DNA of 64,000 nucleotides from Enteractinococcus helveticum (GCF_001657475.1 NZ_LXEY01000022.1:62001-126000); one strand, 5' to 3'. Shown: positions 18,403-27,452, counted from the stretch's first letter. Program-made: numbers and translations. The notes: generated by a model from the letters alone, not told the origin.

Positions 18403-18545
18403 GCCTTCTAGTGTAGTCGTCGGAGACGTCACAGCTACTGTTGCTTACCGCTGAATTCATAGCTGACAACCAGGATTAGGCGATACGGTAATTACGTAAT
18501 TAAGATTTACGGTACATCTGTGTCATCAAGAACAAAGGGAAATAC

Positions 18546-19967
18546 GTGTCCGATACTATGCATCGTCCACTGCGGATCGCCGTTGTAGGTGCGGGTCCGG
18601 CCGGTGTGTACACCGCAGACTCACTGCAAAAAGCTGATATCGATTTCGACGTGTCGATTGACCTATTCGACCGGTATCCAGCACCTTTTGGTTTGATTCG
18701 CTATGGTGTCGCACCCGATCACCCACGCATCAAAGGCATCATTAACGCCCTGCACCGGGTGATGGACCGCGGGGATATTCGCTTTTTAGGCAATATTGAG
18801 TACGGTACCGACATACATCTTGAAGATCTGCAAAAACACTATGACGCCATCGTCTTTGCAACCGGTGCCATTAAAGACGCCCGTTTGAATATTCCAGGGG
18901 TCGAGGCCGAAAACTCCTTTGGTGCAGCAGACTTTGTGTCCTGGTACGACGGCCACCCTGATGTTGACCGGCACTGGGACCTGTCGGCACGTGAAGTCGC
19001 CGTCATTGGCAACGGCAACGTGGCCCTAGATGTAGCCCGAGTGCTTGCCAAACCGGCCAGCCAGATGCTGGAAACCGAAATCCCGGACAACGTCTACCAG
19101 GGGCTGAAAGCCTCGCAAGTAACTGACGTGCATGTTTTCGGGCGTCGCGGACCTGCTCAGGTGAAGTTCACTCCGCTGGAATTGCGGGAACTAAAATCCG
19201 TTGAAGACGTTGACATCATTCTCTACGAAGATGATTTTGAATTCGATGAAGCCTCCGAAAAGGCCGCCGAAGAATCCAATCAGGTACGCAACATGGTCAA
19301 TACTTTGACCAACTGGTTGCTCGAACAAGAAGATAGCCCCGAAGGCACCGGCGCATCCCGTCGCTTGCACCTGCACTTCCTGGAAGCACCCGAAGAAATT
19401 TTGACTGAGCAGGGCAAAGTCGCCGGCATTCGTATGCAGCGCATGGCATTAGACGGCACCGGGAATGTGCGTGGCACCGGCGAGATGAAGTTCTACCCAG
19501 TCCAGGCTGTGTACCGTGCGATCGGCTACTTCGGTTCCGCTGTGCCAGATATTCAGTTCGATGAAGAACGCGGCATTATCAAAAACGATGAAGGCCGGGT
19601 GCTGGGAGCTAACGGGAAGCCAGTTCAAGGACTCTACACTGCCGGGTGGATTAAACGCGGTCCTGTGGGCCTGATTGGCCACACCAAGGGCGATGCGCTT
19701 GAGACCATTGGTCACATCATTGAAGATGTCGATCACCTGTACACTGCGGAAAATCCTGATGAAGACGCCATCTTGCGGCTGCTAGAACAGCGCGGCGTGG
19801 AATATAGTGATTGGAACGGGTGGAAGGAACTCGACAATCACGAAATCAACCTCGGGGATTTAGCCACTGAGTCCGGACCGGTTGAACGTGAACGAGTTAA
19901 AGTCGTCGATCGTGACGAACAGGTCCGCATCTCCCGAGCGAAATCCCGGGAAGCCGCACATAGCTAG
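18546..19967 (+). CDS. fprA: Ferredoxin/adrenodoxin-type NADP+ reductase
   Basis: A 473-residue flavoprotein that moves electrons between NADPH and ferredoxin. [17 protein letters not shown] is the FAD site, PAPFGLIRYGVAPDHPRIK near 50 is diagnostic of the FprA/adrenodoxin reductase family, and AVIGNGNVALDVARVLA near 160 is the NADP site. GWIKRGPVGLIGHTKGDA near 375 is the conserved C-terminal flavin contact. Length fits mycobacterial FprA. AAGGGA lies before the GTG start; an ATG four codons later is possible. The protease gene follows after 11 bases. Confidence 0.93.
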   Translation: MSDTMHRPLRIAVVGAGPAGVYTADSLQKADIDFDVSIDLFDRYPAPFGLIRYGVAPDHPRIKGIINALHRVMDRGDIRFLGNIEYGTDIHLEDLQKHYDAIVFATGAIKDARLNIPGVEAENSFGAADFVSWYDGHPDVDRHWDLSAREVAVIGNGNVALDVARVLAKPASQMLETEIPDNVYQGLKASQVTDVHVFGRRGPAQVKFTPLELRELKSVEDVDIILYEDDFEFDEASEKAAEESNQVRNMVNTLTNWLLEQEDSPEGTGASRRLHLHFLEAPEEILTEQGKVAGIRMQRMALDGTGNVRGTGEMKFYPVQAVYRAIGYFGSAVPDIQFDEERGIIKNDEGRVLGANGKPVQGLYTAGWIKRGPVGLIGHTKGDALETIGHIIEDVDHLYTAENPDEDAILRLLEQRGVEYSDWNGWKELDNHEINLGDLATESGPVERERVKVVDRDEQVRISRAKSREAAHS

Positions 19968-19978
19968 AGGAAGACAGC

Positions 19979-20845
19979 ATGCAACGCGCAGCACGAAATC
20001 GCACAAAAACCTGGTTTCTTTTTGCCCTCATGTTGGGCATCTTGGTAGCCATCGGCGCTGCTATTTCGGGATCCACGGGCAGCAGCATGTGGATCGTGCT
20101 CTTTACCGGAATCGGTTTGATCACTACCGCTGTGACCTATTGGAACTCCGATAAGATCGCGCTGCGCAGCATGCAGGCTTATCCGGCCGACCCTAACCAA
20201 TTCCGCGGGCTGTATGAGATGGTGCATGACCTGGCCCAAAGGGCCGGTCAGCCAGCTCCACGGATTTATATTTCCCCGGCCCAGCAGCCCAATGCATTTG
20301 CAACCGGTCGAAATCCGGAACATGCGGCAATCTGTTTTACCGAAGGCATCATGCATTTGCTGAATCCTCGTGAACTGCGGGCAGTCACCGGACACGAGCT
20401 GATGCACGTGTACAACCGTGACATCCTCACCTCGTCGGTGGCTGCTGCCTTGGGCACGGTCATTCAAGGTGTGGCTTACATGTTGATGTTCAACCGCAAT
20501 AACAGCAACGTGTTACTCAACCTTGCTGCTGCGATCCTGGCACCGTTGGCTGCAGCGCTGGTCCAAGCTGGTATCTCTCGAGATCGCGAAACTTCCGCCG
20601 ATCACGATGGTGCGTTGCTCACCGGGGATCCGATGGCCTTGGCCTCTGCTTTAGAAAAGATCTCCGGTGGTGTCCAACGACACCCGATGCCGGCTGACGA
20701 TCATCGCGTCAAGGCAGCCTCGCACATGATGATCGCCAACCCTTTTGCTGGCAAGGTGCGCAACTGGTTTTCGACCCACCCACCCGTTGACGAGCGGGTC
20801 GATCGTCTGACCCAGCAAGCCCGCGATATGGGACAGCACCAGTAA
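19979..20845 (+). CDS. htpX: M48-family membrane zinc protease, HtpX-like
   Basis: Membrane quality-control protease of 288 residues. Two hydrophobic helices lie at residues 13-55, the zinc site GHELMHVYNRD (HExxH type) near 140, further helices near 165-195, and a downstream RETSADHDGALL that supplies the third ligand (Glu). SMQAYPADPNQFRGLYEMV is a family stretch before the active site. GAGGAAGAC precedes the ATG. It sits 11 bases behind fprA in the same direction, so the two are probably co-transcribed. Confidence 0.9.
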   Translation: MQRAARNRTKTWFLFALMLGILVAIGAAISGSTGSSMWIVLFTGIGLITTAVTYWNSDKIALRSMQAYPADPNQFRGLYEMVHDLAQRAGQPAPRIYISPAQQPNAFATGRNPEHAAICFTEGIMHLLNPRELRAVTGHELMHVYNRDILTSSVAAALGTVIQGVAYMLMFNRNNSNVLLNLAAAILAPLAAALVQAGISRDRETSADHDGALLTGDPMALASALEKISGGVQRHPMPADDHRVKAASHMMIANPFAGKVRNWFSTHPPVDERVDRLTQQARDMGQHQ

Positions 20846-20858
20846 CGTCCCGGCAAGC

Positions 20859-21326
20859 TTATTTGCCGTGGGACTTCCAATGCTGCTCTAACCAATCATT
20901 GATCGGACGCTTCAACAGGTCCTCGCGCGCGGTCTTGACCCAACCCAACGATTCCTCGTGATCGAGCCGAGCATCGCGAGCATCCTGATCTTTTTGTTGG
21001 ACGTGTCCGGCATTTTCTACCGGCACTGGGCCGCGATCGAGTTCAGCTAGCTGTTCGGCTAGTTGATCTTGGGCCGAGGCGGCCTTTTCCAGACGCGACG
21101 GTGCGGTCATGATATCCACCAGTCCGCCGTCGACCATGAGTCCTTTGGGATGACGGAAGCCGTTGCGCAATGCGGGTTGAAGCACGTCGTTGGAGTTGAA
21201 TGGTAGCTCAACCGCACTCCACCGCAACTGATCGATGGATTCGCCGTCTTGTTCCATCACGTGCAGGTCGCCAACGGTTGAAGGTGAGGTGTAGACGTCG
21301 TGGTCAAAAGTGATCAAATACAGCAT
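20859..21326 (-). CDS. Soluble protein of unknown function
   Basis: The 155-residue protein starts MLYLITFDHDVYTSPSTVGDL. Its first half has beta-strand character, and its second half from about residue 80 is a charged, probably helical Gln/Glu/Arg-rich segment (AQDQLAEQLAELDRG), ending LEQHWKSHGK. No family recognised. AAGGAG lies ten bases before the ATG at 21326 and four before a TTG at 21332, so the start is uncertain by two codons. It follows yajQ at a 20-base distance and may share its transcript. Confidence 0.55.
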   Translation of the reverse strand: MLYLITFDHDVYTSPSTVGDLHVMEQDGESIDQLRWSAVELPFNSNDVLQPALRNGFRHPKGLMVDGGLVDIMTAPSRLEKAASAQDQLAEQLAELDRGPVPVENAGHVQQKDQDARDARLDHEESLGWVKTAREDLLKRPINDWLEQHWKSHGK

Positions 21327-21346
21327 TGGCAAAGCGCTCCTTGGTC

Positions 21347-21835
21347 TTATTTGAAATTCACAAATTGTAGTGCGGCGTCTTCGAAATCACGCAATAAGCC
21401 CATCGTCGCCTGCAGATCGTCTCGCGACTTCGAGGACACACGCAGCTGATCGCCCTGGATGTTGGCTTTGACTGACTTCGGACCTTCATCGCGGATGAGT
21501 TTGGAGATCTTTTTGGCAGTGGCTTGGTCAAGCCCCTCTTTGATTGCAGCCGTAATTTTGTAGTGCTTACCCGAAGCGACCGGTTCCCCGGCGTCCAGCG
21601 ACTTCAGAGAAATCCCACGCCGGACGAATTTTGATTGCAGCACATCAAGAATGGCGTTCACGCGCTCTTCGGCATTAGCCGTCAGTGTGATCGTGTTGTC
21701 AGCGTGATCAATGGACGCATCAGTGTCTTTGAAATCATAGCGTTGCTGAATTTCTTTAGATGCCTGATTTACTGCGTTTGCGACTTCTTGTTTATCCACC
21801 TCGGATACGATGTCAAACGTCGATTCCTTGGCCAT
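21347..21835 (-). CDS. yajQ: YajQ-family nucleotide-binding protein
   Basis: The 162-residue product matches the YajQ/UPF0234 family along its full length: STFDIVSEVDKQEVANAVNQ at the N-terminus, RYDFKDTDASI, the KSFVRRGIS-like region and a C-terminal VQFVNFK-type ending. Some family members bind cyclic di-GMP and act with a transcription factor; others bind nucleic acids. It has two tandem ferredoxin-like domains. AAGGAGAG lies before the ATG. Confidence 0.92.
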   Translation of the reverse strand: MAKESTFDIVSEVDKQEVANAVNQASKEIQQRYDFKDTDASIDHADNTITLTANAEERVNAILDVLQSKFVRRGISLKSLDAGEPVASGKHYKITAAIKEGLDQATAKKISKLIRDEGPKSVKANIQGDQLRVSSKSRDDLQATMGLLRDFEDAALQFVNFK

Positions 21836-22029
21836 GAGCTCTCCTTGCAGACACTGGATGACTGGTACTGGTCAAAGTGTAGCGTGAATCCATTGGGGTG
21901 CCCCAGACGACGCCGACCGGCGGGCCGTAACTGTTCGGTGACGCTCAGGTAAACACACCGCACGACTCGATTCGCAAAAACAAAAAAGTGCTGGTAAGGT
22001 AATCATTCGTGCACGGATGACGTGCACAT

Positions 22030-22114
22030 GGCAGATTACCCAAGCGGCCAACGGGGGCTGACTGTAAATCAGCTGGCATTGCCTTCACTGGTTCGAATCC
22101 AGTATCTGCCACCA
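22030..22114 (+). tRNA. tRNA-Tyr (anticodon GTA)
   Basis: Acceptor GGCAGAT at 22030-22036 pairs with ATCTGCC at 22104-22110. The anticodon stem GCTGA/TCAGC encloses CTGTAAA, with GTA at 22064-22066. A long variable arm (class II) fits bacterial tRNA-Tyr. The T arm carries GGTTCGAATCC. The 3' end ACCA is encoded. Confidence 0.95.
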
Positions 22115-22131
22115 ATTCAATATAGCGCTAT

Positions 22132-22162
22132 GACCTCGGTATGATCCGAGGTCTTTTGCTTT
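22132..22162 (+). terminator. Terminator after tRNA-Tyr
   Basis: GACCTCGG (22132-22139) pairs with CCGAGGTC (22146-22153) around TATGAT, followed by TTTTGCTTTT. It also lies at the 3' end of the convergent IclR gene. Confidence 0.88.
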
Positions 22163-22171
22163 TAACACACG

Positions 22172-22918
22172 TTACTCCAATAAGCGTCCGTGACGCTGCA
22201 CCAAGGTCTGGAGTTCTTGTGCACGAGCGGCAAAACTTTCAGGGGGCAGGTCGTGAGTAAAGCCGGTAATGGAAACGGCGGCAATGACGGTACCGCTTAG
22301 CCCCAACAGTGGAACTGCAACGGCCGTCATGTCCGCGTCCCATTCATTATTCGACACTGCCCAGCCGCGCTCTTTGGTTTGCGCAAACTCGTTGTCCAGA
22401 CAGTCCGGGTCAGTGATTGTATGTTGCGTGAAGGCTTCAAGTTCTGTGGCCAGCACTTGGTCTTGGACGGCCTTCTCTGCGAAGGCCAATAACACTTTGC
22501 CACTGCTGGTGGCATGGCCCGGTGTTCTGCGTCCGACATATTGGCGGGGGGTAAAGAACTTCTCGGACGGCGCTGATTGGGCAATGTTGACCGCAAAGAT
22601 TTCATCCAAGATAGCAACATTGGCGGTGAGCTTGAAGTGCTCTGCGACCATTTCGACGAGCAGTTGCGCAGAGCGGGTGAGATCATTCTGTGAACGCACG
22701 GTACTGGCTAGCTGCAAGATCCCATGCCCCAGCTCATAGGCCATTGAACCGGGTTGTCGAACAACCAGCTGGTGCTGCTCCAACACGGCCAGCAGACGCG
22801 AAGCCGTTGACTTATGCACATCAAGCTCTGCAGCGATCTCGGTGACCGTGGCTTGTTGCAGGCCATTGAGGATCCATAGGACCGTTACCGCACGATCAAC
22901 TGACTGATTTGAACTCAC
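22172..22918 (-). CDS. IclR-family transcriptional regulator divergent from dimethylglycine oxidase
   Basis: The 248-residue protein has the IclR layout. An N-terminal winged helix (VTEIAAELDVHKSTASRLLA near residue 25 is the helix-turn-helix) is followed by a C-terminal effector domain with HATSSGKVLLAF and PLLGLSGTVIAAVSITGF. It starts with GTG. It is transcribed away from the dimethylglycine oxidase gene across a 132-base spacer that holds palindromes of the GTTGCA/TGCAAC kind. Control of that gene, and perhaps of the matching sites near the creatinine genes, is the simplest reading. The effector may be dimethylglycine, sarcosine or creatine. Confidence 0.9.
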   Translation of the reverse strand: MSSNQSVDRAVTVLWILNGLQQATVTEIAAELDVHKSTASRLLAVLEQHQLVVRQPGSMAYELGHGILQLASTVRSQNDLTRSAQLLVEMVAEHFKLTANVAILDEIFAVNIAQSAPSEKFFTPRQYVGRRTPGHATSSGKVLLAFAEKAVQDQVLATELEAFTQHTITDPDCLDNEFAQTKERGWAVSNNEWDADMTAVAVPLLGLSGTVIAAVSITGFTHDLPPESFAARAQELQTLVQRHGRLLE

Positions 22919-22954
22919 GCTAGTGACCTTCCAAAAATTGCTCCATTAAAGCCC

Positions 22955-22994
22955 TTGCGTTGTGACAAAAGGCTCACTACAATTTGTGCCACAA
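22955..22994 (+). promoter_or_regulatory. Candidate promoter of dimethylglycine oxidase with adjoining palindrome
   Basis: TTGCGT at 22955-22960 and TACAAT at 22978-22983 are spaced by 17 bases. Directly after the -10 lies TTGTG-C-CACAA (22984-22994), a perfect 11-base inverted repeat that would overlap the transcription start. Confidence 0.45.
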
Positions 22995-23017
22995 GTCACA
23001 GTTGCATCTTACGCATA

Positions 23018-23036
23018 AGTTGCAACATATGCAACT
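23018..23036 (+). promoter_or_regulatory. Palindromic operator AGTTGCA-N5-TGCAACT
   Basis: A perfect inverted repeat with seven-base arms around ACATA. A further GTTGCA half-site lies at 23001-23006. The same half-sites recur at the creatininase, creatinase and MHS-transporter promoters. It sits between the IclR gene and the oxidase gene, downstream of the predicted -10. Confidence 0.6.
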
Positions 23037-23050
23037 CAAGGGGTTGGACC

Positions 23051-25558
23051 ATGGAACAACAGACATATTCACCAGACGCAAAGATCGTCATCATCGGAGC
23101 CGGCGTCGTCGGTGCGGCACTTGCCGACGAACTGACGCAACGGGGCGCACGCAATGTCACGGTCGTGGATCAAGGACCGCTCTATCAGACCGGCGGCTCA
23201 TCGTCTCACGCACCGGGCTTTGTGTTTCAGATCAATCCCTCGAAAGCCATGTCTGAGCTAGCACAGCGCACGCTAAATAAACTGGACGAGCTCAACCCCG
23301 GTGGCGACGACGACTGGGTGTTGAAACGTGTTGGCGGCATCGAATTGGCATACACGGATGATCAACTGCGCGAACTTAAGCGTCGTCACGGATTCGCTCA
23401 AGCATGGGGTGTTGAATCCAAACTCATTGATGCTCAAGGCGTATGCAATCTCTGGTCGGGGATCAATACCGAGGATCTGGTGGGTGCACTGCACACCCCC
23501 ACCGATGCGGTCGTGCATTCGGTGCGCGCCGTGGAAGCCCAAGCAACCCGAGCCATCGAACACGGCGCAACTTTCCACGGGCATACACAGGTTATTGATC
23601 TCGTGGTGGAAGACGGCGCCGTCGTCGGGGTAAAAGTTGTCGATGCATTGACCGGGGACCATGAGCGTGTCATCGAAGCTGACTTTGTCGTCGCTGCCGG
23701 CGGTATCTGGGGGCCAACTATCGGCAAATGGCTGGGCAAAAACCTGCCAATGCAACCGATCGAACACGGCATGGGCTTTAGCCATGACCTCGATGAATTC
23801 CAAGACGCCGTCAATGATGAAGCCTGTAACTATCCCATCGTCCGTCACCAAGGGGCGGGACTGTATTTCCGGCAGCAGGGCAAAACGCTGGCGGTGGGGG
23901 CCTACGAGCACCGTCCGCTGGAAGTACGCCAAGACGAAATTGCCTCACCAAACGCCGCACATACTTCGGGACGCCAACCTGCCATTCACGATTTCACCTA
24001 TCAGGATTACGCACCAACCTGGGAAGAAATTCAGCGGGTTTATCCTTCGGCGGGCAAAGCAGGACTGGATGAAGAACGTTCCTTCAACGGGCTGTTCTCT
24101 TTTACCCCCGACGGCGGACCGCTGCTTGGCCCGTCCAACACTATTCGGGGCATGTGGTTAGCCCAAGCCGTCTGGGTCACCGCATCGGCCGGTGTTGCAC
24201 AAGTCGTGGCCGACTGGATGACCACCGGCAACCCGGGCATCGATACCTCAGAGCTTGATATCGCCCGCTTCGACACCCAGCTGCTCTCCCCAGAATTTGC
24301 GCGCCAGAAGGGTCTGGAATCCTACGACGAGGTCTACGATATTCGTCACCCGCGTGCTGCCTCTGCCAAATTGCGTCGACTGCGCACCTCACCGTTTTAC
24401 TTCCATCAAAAACTCGCCGGCGCCCACTTCGTTGAAGCCAACGGTTGGGAACGCCCCCTGTGGTTGGATGAAAACCGGCGGCTTCTAGAAGAGGCCGATC
24501 TGGCTTTTCCGAAAATCCCGATGTGGGACACCTCGGAGTTCTCCCCGATCGCGGTCGCTGAAGCCTGGGCCACCCGGAACCGGGTCGCGATGTACGACAT
24601 GACATCGTTGACGCGCTACCGTGTGGAAGGCCCGGATGCCACCGCCCTACTGGAGCGCCTCACCACCAATAAAGTCTCGAAAGCACCCGGCTCGGTCACC
24701 TATTCACTCATGCTGGATGCCACCGGCGGGATCCTTTCGGACATCACCGTTACCCGAGTAACGGAAAACGAATACATGATCGGCGCCAATAACCACCGCG
24801 ATCTGATACACCTGAAAAATAATGTTCGCCCCGGCGAGCATGTCACCATCACCGATATCTCCCCGGGCACCTGCTGCATCGGTCTATGGGGGCCCCACGC
24901 CCGCGATGTGCTGAGCAAACTGACCGACGACGACATCAGTCATGAGGGCTTCGGCTACTTTAAAGCCAAACAAATCTACGTTGCCGCCGTTCCAGTCTTG
25001 GCGCTGCGAGTCTCTTATGTTGGCGAACTGGGCTGGGAGCTCTACGCCACCGCAGACCACGGTGCCCGCCTGTGGGAAGAAATCGACGCCGCAGGACGAG
25101 AATACGGCCTGATCATTGGTGGACGGCTCGCATTCAACGCATTACGTCTGGAAAAGGGCTACCGCTCCTACGGAGCAGATATCACCCGCGAACACCGCCC
25201 CGACCAAGCTGGGCTCGGATTTGCGGTGTCCAAGGTCAAAACTGATTACCTCGGCCACGATGCCCTGGCCACGCCACCACAAACCCAGCGCCGCATGGTG
25301 TCGTTGACCTCCGCTTTCCCGTTTGGCTCGCCGAACCCCGGTTCCCCGGTACGCAACCACGCCGGCGAAACAATTGGCTACACCGCTTCTTCGGACTTCG
25401 GATATACAGTCGGCAAAACGATCACCTATGCATGGTTAGAACCCGAATATACCGAACCTGGTGCCCAGGTCGTCATCCAGCATTTCGATCGATCGGTGCC
25501 CGCTGAAGTTGCCATGGATCCGCTCTATGACCCTGAGGGAAGCAAGATCCGTCGCTAA
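23051..25558 (+). CDS. Dimethylglycine oxidase-like FAD/tetrahydrofolate enzyme
   Basis: The 835-residue protein resembles Arthrobacter dimethylglycine oxidase in length and sequence. An FAD-binding oxidoreductase domain comes first (IVIIGAGVVGAALADEL). SSSHAPGFVFQ near residue 50 lies in the flavin-attachment region, and FSFTPDGGPLLG near 350 is conserved. A GcvT-like tetrahydrofolate domain fills the C-terminal half (AMYDMTSLTRY, SYVGELGWELY, RLEKGYRSYG). The enzyme oxidises dimethylglycine to sarcosine, and the folate domain captures the one-carbon unit as methylene-THF; H2O2 is formed. I chose the ATG at 23051, which agrees with family length. Sarcosine dehydrogenase activity is an alternative. 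Confidence 0.85.
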   Translation: MEQQTYSPDAKIVIIGAGVVGAALADELTQRGARNVTVVDQGPLYQTGGSSSHAPGFVFQINPSKAMSELAQRTLNKLDELNPGGDDDWVLKRVGGIELAYTDDQLRELKRRHGFAQAWGVESKLIDAQGVCNLWSGINTEDLVGALHTPTDAVVHSVRAVEAQATRAIEHGATFHGHTQVIDLVVEDGAVVGVKVVDALTGDHERVIEADFVVAAGGIWGPTIGKWLGKNLPMQPIEHGMGFSHDLDEFQDAVNDEACNYPIVRHQGAGLYFRQQGKTLAVGAYEHRPLEVRQDEIASPNAAHTSGRQPAIHDFTYQDYAPTWEEIQRVYPSAGKAGLDEERSFNGLFSFTPDGGPLLGPSNTIRGMWLAQAVWVTASAGVAQVVADWMTTGNPGIDTSELDIARFDTQLLSPEFARQKGLESYDEVYDIRHPRAASAKLRRLRTSPFYFHQKLAGAHFVEANGWERPLWLDENRRLLEEADLAFPKIPMWDTSEFSPIAVAEAWATRNRVAMYDMTSLTRYRVEGPDATALLERLTTNKVSKAPGSVTYSLMLDATGGILSDITVTRVTENEYMIGANNHRDLIHLKNNVRPGEHVTITDISPGTCCIGLWGPHARDVLSKLTDDDISHEGFGYFKAKQIYVAAVPVLALRVSYVGELGWELYATADHGARLWEEIDAAGREYGLIIGGRLAFNALRLEKGYRSYGADITREHRPDQAGLGFAVSKVKTDYLGHDALATPPQTQRRMVSLTSAFPFGSPNPGSPVRNHAGETIGYTASSDFGYTVGKTITYAWLEPEYTEPGAQVVIQHFDRSVPAEVAMDPLYDPEGSKIRR

Positions 25559-25576
25559 AGTCACAGCACTGCATGC

Positions 25577-25616
25577 ACAGGCCACCGGTGGTAGGGCCCT
25601 ACCACCGGTGGCCTGT
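25577..25616. terminator. Perfect 40-base palindrome between convergent genes
   Basis: Twenty bases from 25577 (ACAGGCCACCGG...) are followed at once by their exact reverse complement, ending at 25616. In RNA this gives an 18-bp stem with a tiny GGCC loop. It lies between the stop of dimethylglycine oxidase and the stop of formamidase, so it probably ends transcription from both sides, though no long T-run follows. Confidence 0.65.
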
Positions 25617-25626
25617 TCACAGCTGC

Positions 25627-26889
25627 TTAGCCATAGACCGGGTCAGCTGCTTTTGGAGCCCCGATCCCCGGATCAATTTGATGAGGACCATCGGCCGATG
25701 GTCGGATATCGAAATCGAAAATTGCCGTCGGAATGTACACGGTCGAACACGAGTTCGGAATATCGACAACAGAGGATAGTCGCCCCTCAACCGGTGCGGC
25801 TCCCAGTAGTAAGTACGCCTGCTCGGGGGAGTAGCCGAACGTGGCCAGATAGTCGATGGCGTGCAAGATGGCCCGTTGATACGACAAGTGTGAATCAAGA
25901 TAGCGTTGCTCGCCGTCCAACGTGACCGAAGTGCCAGAAAAAGCGATCCATTCACTGAATTGTGGATCCTGTCGGCCCGGCATAAAGATTGCGTTCTCGG
26001 ACACCCCATAGAGCTCCATGCCGTTTTTGATCACATCGACGTGCAGCTCCATATAGCCACCCATCTCGATCCCACCACAGAACGTGATTTCTCCATCACC
26101 CTGGGAGAAGTGTAAGTCGCCGATCGAAAAGTTCGCACCTTCGACAAACACCGGGTAGAAGGCTCTGGTCCCTTTGGTCAGGTTCTTAATGTCTTGGTTG
26201 CCACCGTTTTCTCGTGGGGGAGCGGTGCGTGCTGCTTCGGCCCCGATGCGCTCGCGGTCGGCTTGGGGAACACTACCTAGCACCGACTCTTCAGGCTCCG
26301 GGGGCAACGCTAGCGGTGGGACGCGGTCTGGATCGGTGGCGATCAGCGCGGCTTCACGAGCATTCCATTTGGCCAACAGTTCAGCACTGGGCGCGGTGGC
26401 CATAATGCCGGGGTGAATCAGTCCTTCAAATTTCACACCGGGGATATGGCGCGACGTCGCCCACGGGCCATGAAAATCCCAGACAGCCTTATACGCGTCG
26501 GGGAACTGCTCGACGAGAAAACTACCACCATTGGATTTTGCGAAGATCCCGGTATAACCCCACCCCTGTCCAGCCAGTGGTCCCTGTTCCTGCGGAATCG
26601 GTCCGACATCGAGAATATCGACAATCAGCAAGTCGCCGGGTTGGGCACCTTCGATCCGAAATGGCCCAGACAATCCATGCACCTTTTTCATCGGTGCATT
26701 GAGAATATCGTCAGCAGAGTCATCATTTTTGATGTCACCGTCGAACCATTCTCGCGAGTCTACTCGGAAGCTGTCTCCAGGTTTGACGGTGGCCACCGGT
26801 GGGATTTCTGGGTGGTATCGGTTGTGGCCGATCTTTTCTTGGTCAGTAAACGGTTTGGACGAATCAAGTGGAAAAAGATTGCCAAGCAT
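25627..26889 (-). CDS. fmdA: Formamidase/acetamidase family amidase
   Basis: The 420-residue product is close to the FmdA family, which hydrolyses formamide to formate and ammonia. Typical stretches are GHNRYHPEIPPVATVKPGD near residue 20, REWFDGDI near 48, HGLSGPFRIEGAQPGDLL near 70, HPGIMATAPS near 165, FSQGDGEITFCGGIEMGGY near 260, and a C-terminal YLLLGAAPVEGRLSSVVD. AGGAG lies nine bases before the ATG. It follows the fmdB-like gene by 33 bases. Next to one-carbon-producing oxidases it could add formate and ammonia, but the substrate is not certain. Confidence 0.88.
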   Translation of the reverse strand: MLGNLFPLDSSKPFTDQEKIGHNRYHPEIPPVATVKPGDSFRVDSREWFDGDIKNDDSADDILNAPMKKVHGLSGPFRIEGAQPGDLLIVDILDVGPIPQEQGPLAGQGWGYTGIFAKSNGGSFLVEQFPDAYKAVWDFHGPWATSRHIPGVKFEGLIHPGIMATAPSAELLAKWNAREAALIATDPDRVPPLALPPEPEESVLGSVPQADRERIGAEAARTAPPRENGGNQDIKNLTKGTRAFYPVFVEGANFSIGDLHFSQGDGEITFCGGIEMGGYMELHVDVIKNGMELYGVSENAIFMPGRQDPQFSEWIAFSGTSVTLDGEQRYLDSHLSYQRAILHAIDYLATFGYSPEQAYLLLGAAPVEGRLSSVVDIPNSCSTVYIPTAIFDFDIRPSADGPHQIDPGIGAPKAADPVYG

Positions 26890-26922
26890 AGCCAGTTGCT
26901 CCTCCGTTACGGAAACAAGCCC

Positions 26923-27216
26923 CTAAGGTCGGGGCAATTTGTGATGCAGTGGGTTGCGAGTCATAGGTGTTGAGGGGCGCTTGCTAGTACGAGTGCCCGA
27001 GATGGAGTTGACGACCTGCGGTGCTTCGGCGGTCGCTTTGGTTGCGTCGAGAACGCGCATTTGTGCAGAGCTGCTCTTGGACGGACCGATCGCTGGCATC
27101 TGGCTCACGGCGTTTTGGCCACAGCCCGGGCATGCGACGGTGTCGGGTTTGTCGTGCATGGAAAAGAAGACTTCGAAAACATCACCGTCGGGACACCGGT
27201 AATCATAGAGCGGCAT
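26923..27216 (-). CDS. fmdB: FmdB-family zinc-ribbon protein
   Basis: A 97-residue protein starting MPLYDYRCPDGDVFEVFFSM, the FmdB signature, with a second cysteine pair CPGCG near residue 32 that completes a zinc ribbon. The C-terminal half is low-complexity and basic. FmdB was first described as a regulator of the formamidase fmdA, the gene directly downstream here, which supports both names. The frame extends upstream, but the ATG at 27216 gives the family N-terminus, with GAGAGG upstream. Confidence 0.85.
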   Translation of the reverse strand: MPLYDYRCPDGDVFEVFFSMHDKPDTVACPGCGQNAVSQMPAIGPSKSSSAQMRVLDATKATAEAPQVVNSISGTRTSKRPSTPMTRNPLHHKLPRP

Positions 27217-27452
27217 ATAACATGTTCCTCTCACTGACGCTGCGCGTCGATAATGCTGAGCCAAACATGTTGATCACGAAACCACAACGGGTCTGACTTG
27301 GAGCGCAGCACATTCCATGCCGTTAAAGAACGGTCTAATACCGGTTGGACGAAATTGCGTTGTGCCTGATTGGACCCGAACCGGTCGGATTTCATTGAAC
27401 AAATTACCTGCCGCAGCATGCAGTTGGTTGACAGTAACCTCGCGACGGGTCG

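Noticed and set aside
22030-22114. tRNA-Tyr as an integration site for a mobile element
   Set aside because: No integrase, no repeated tRNA 3' end and no change of gene type are seen on either side.
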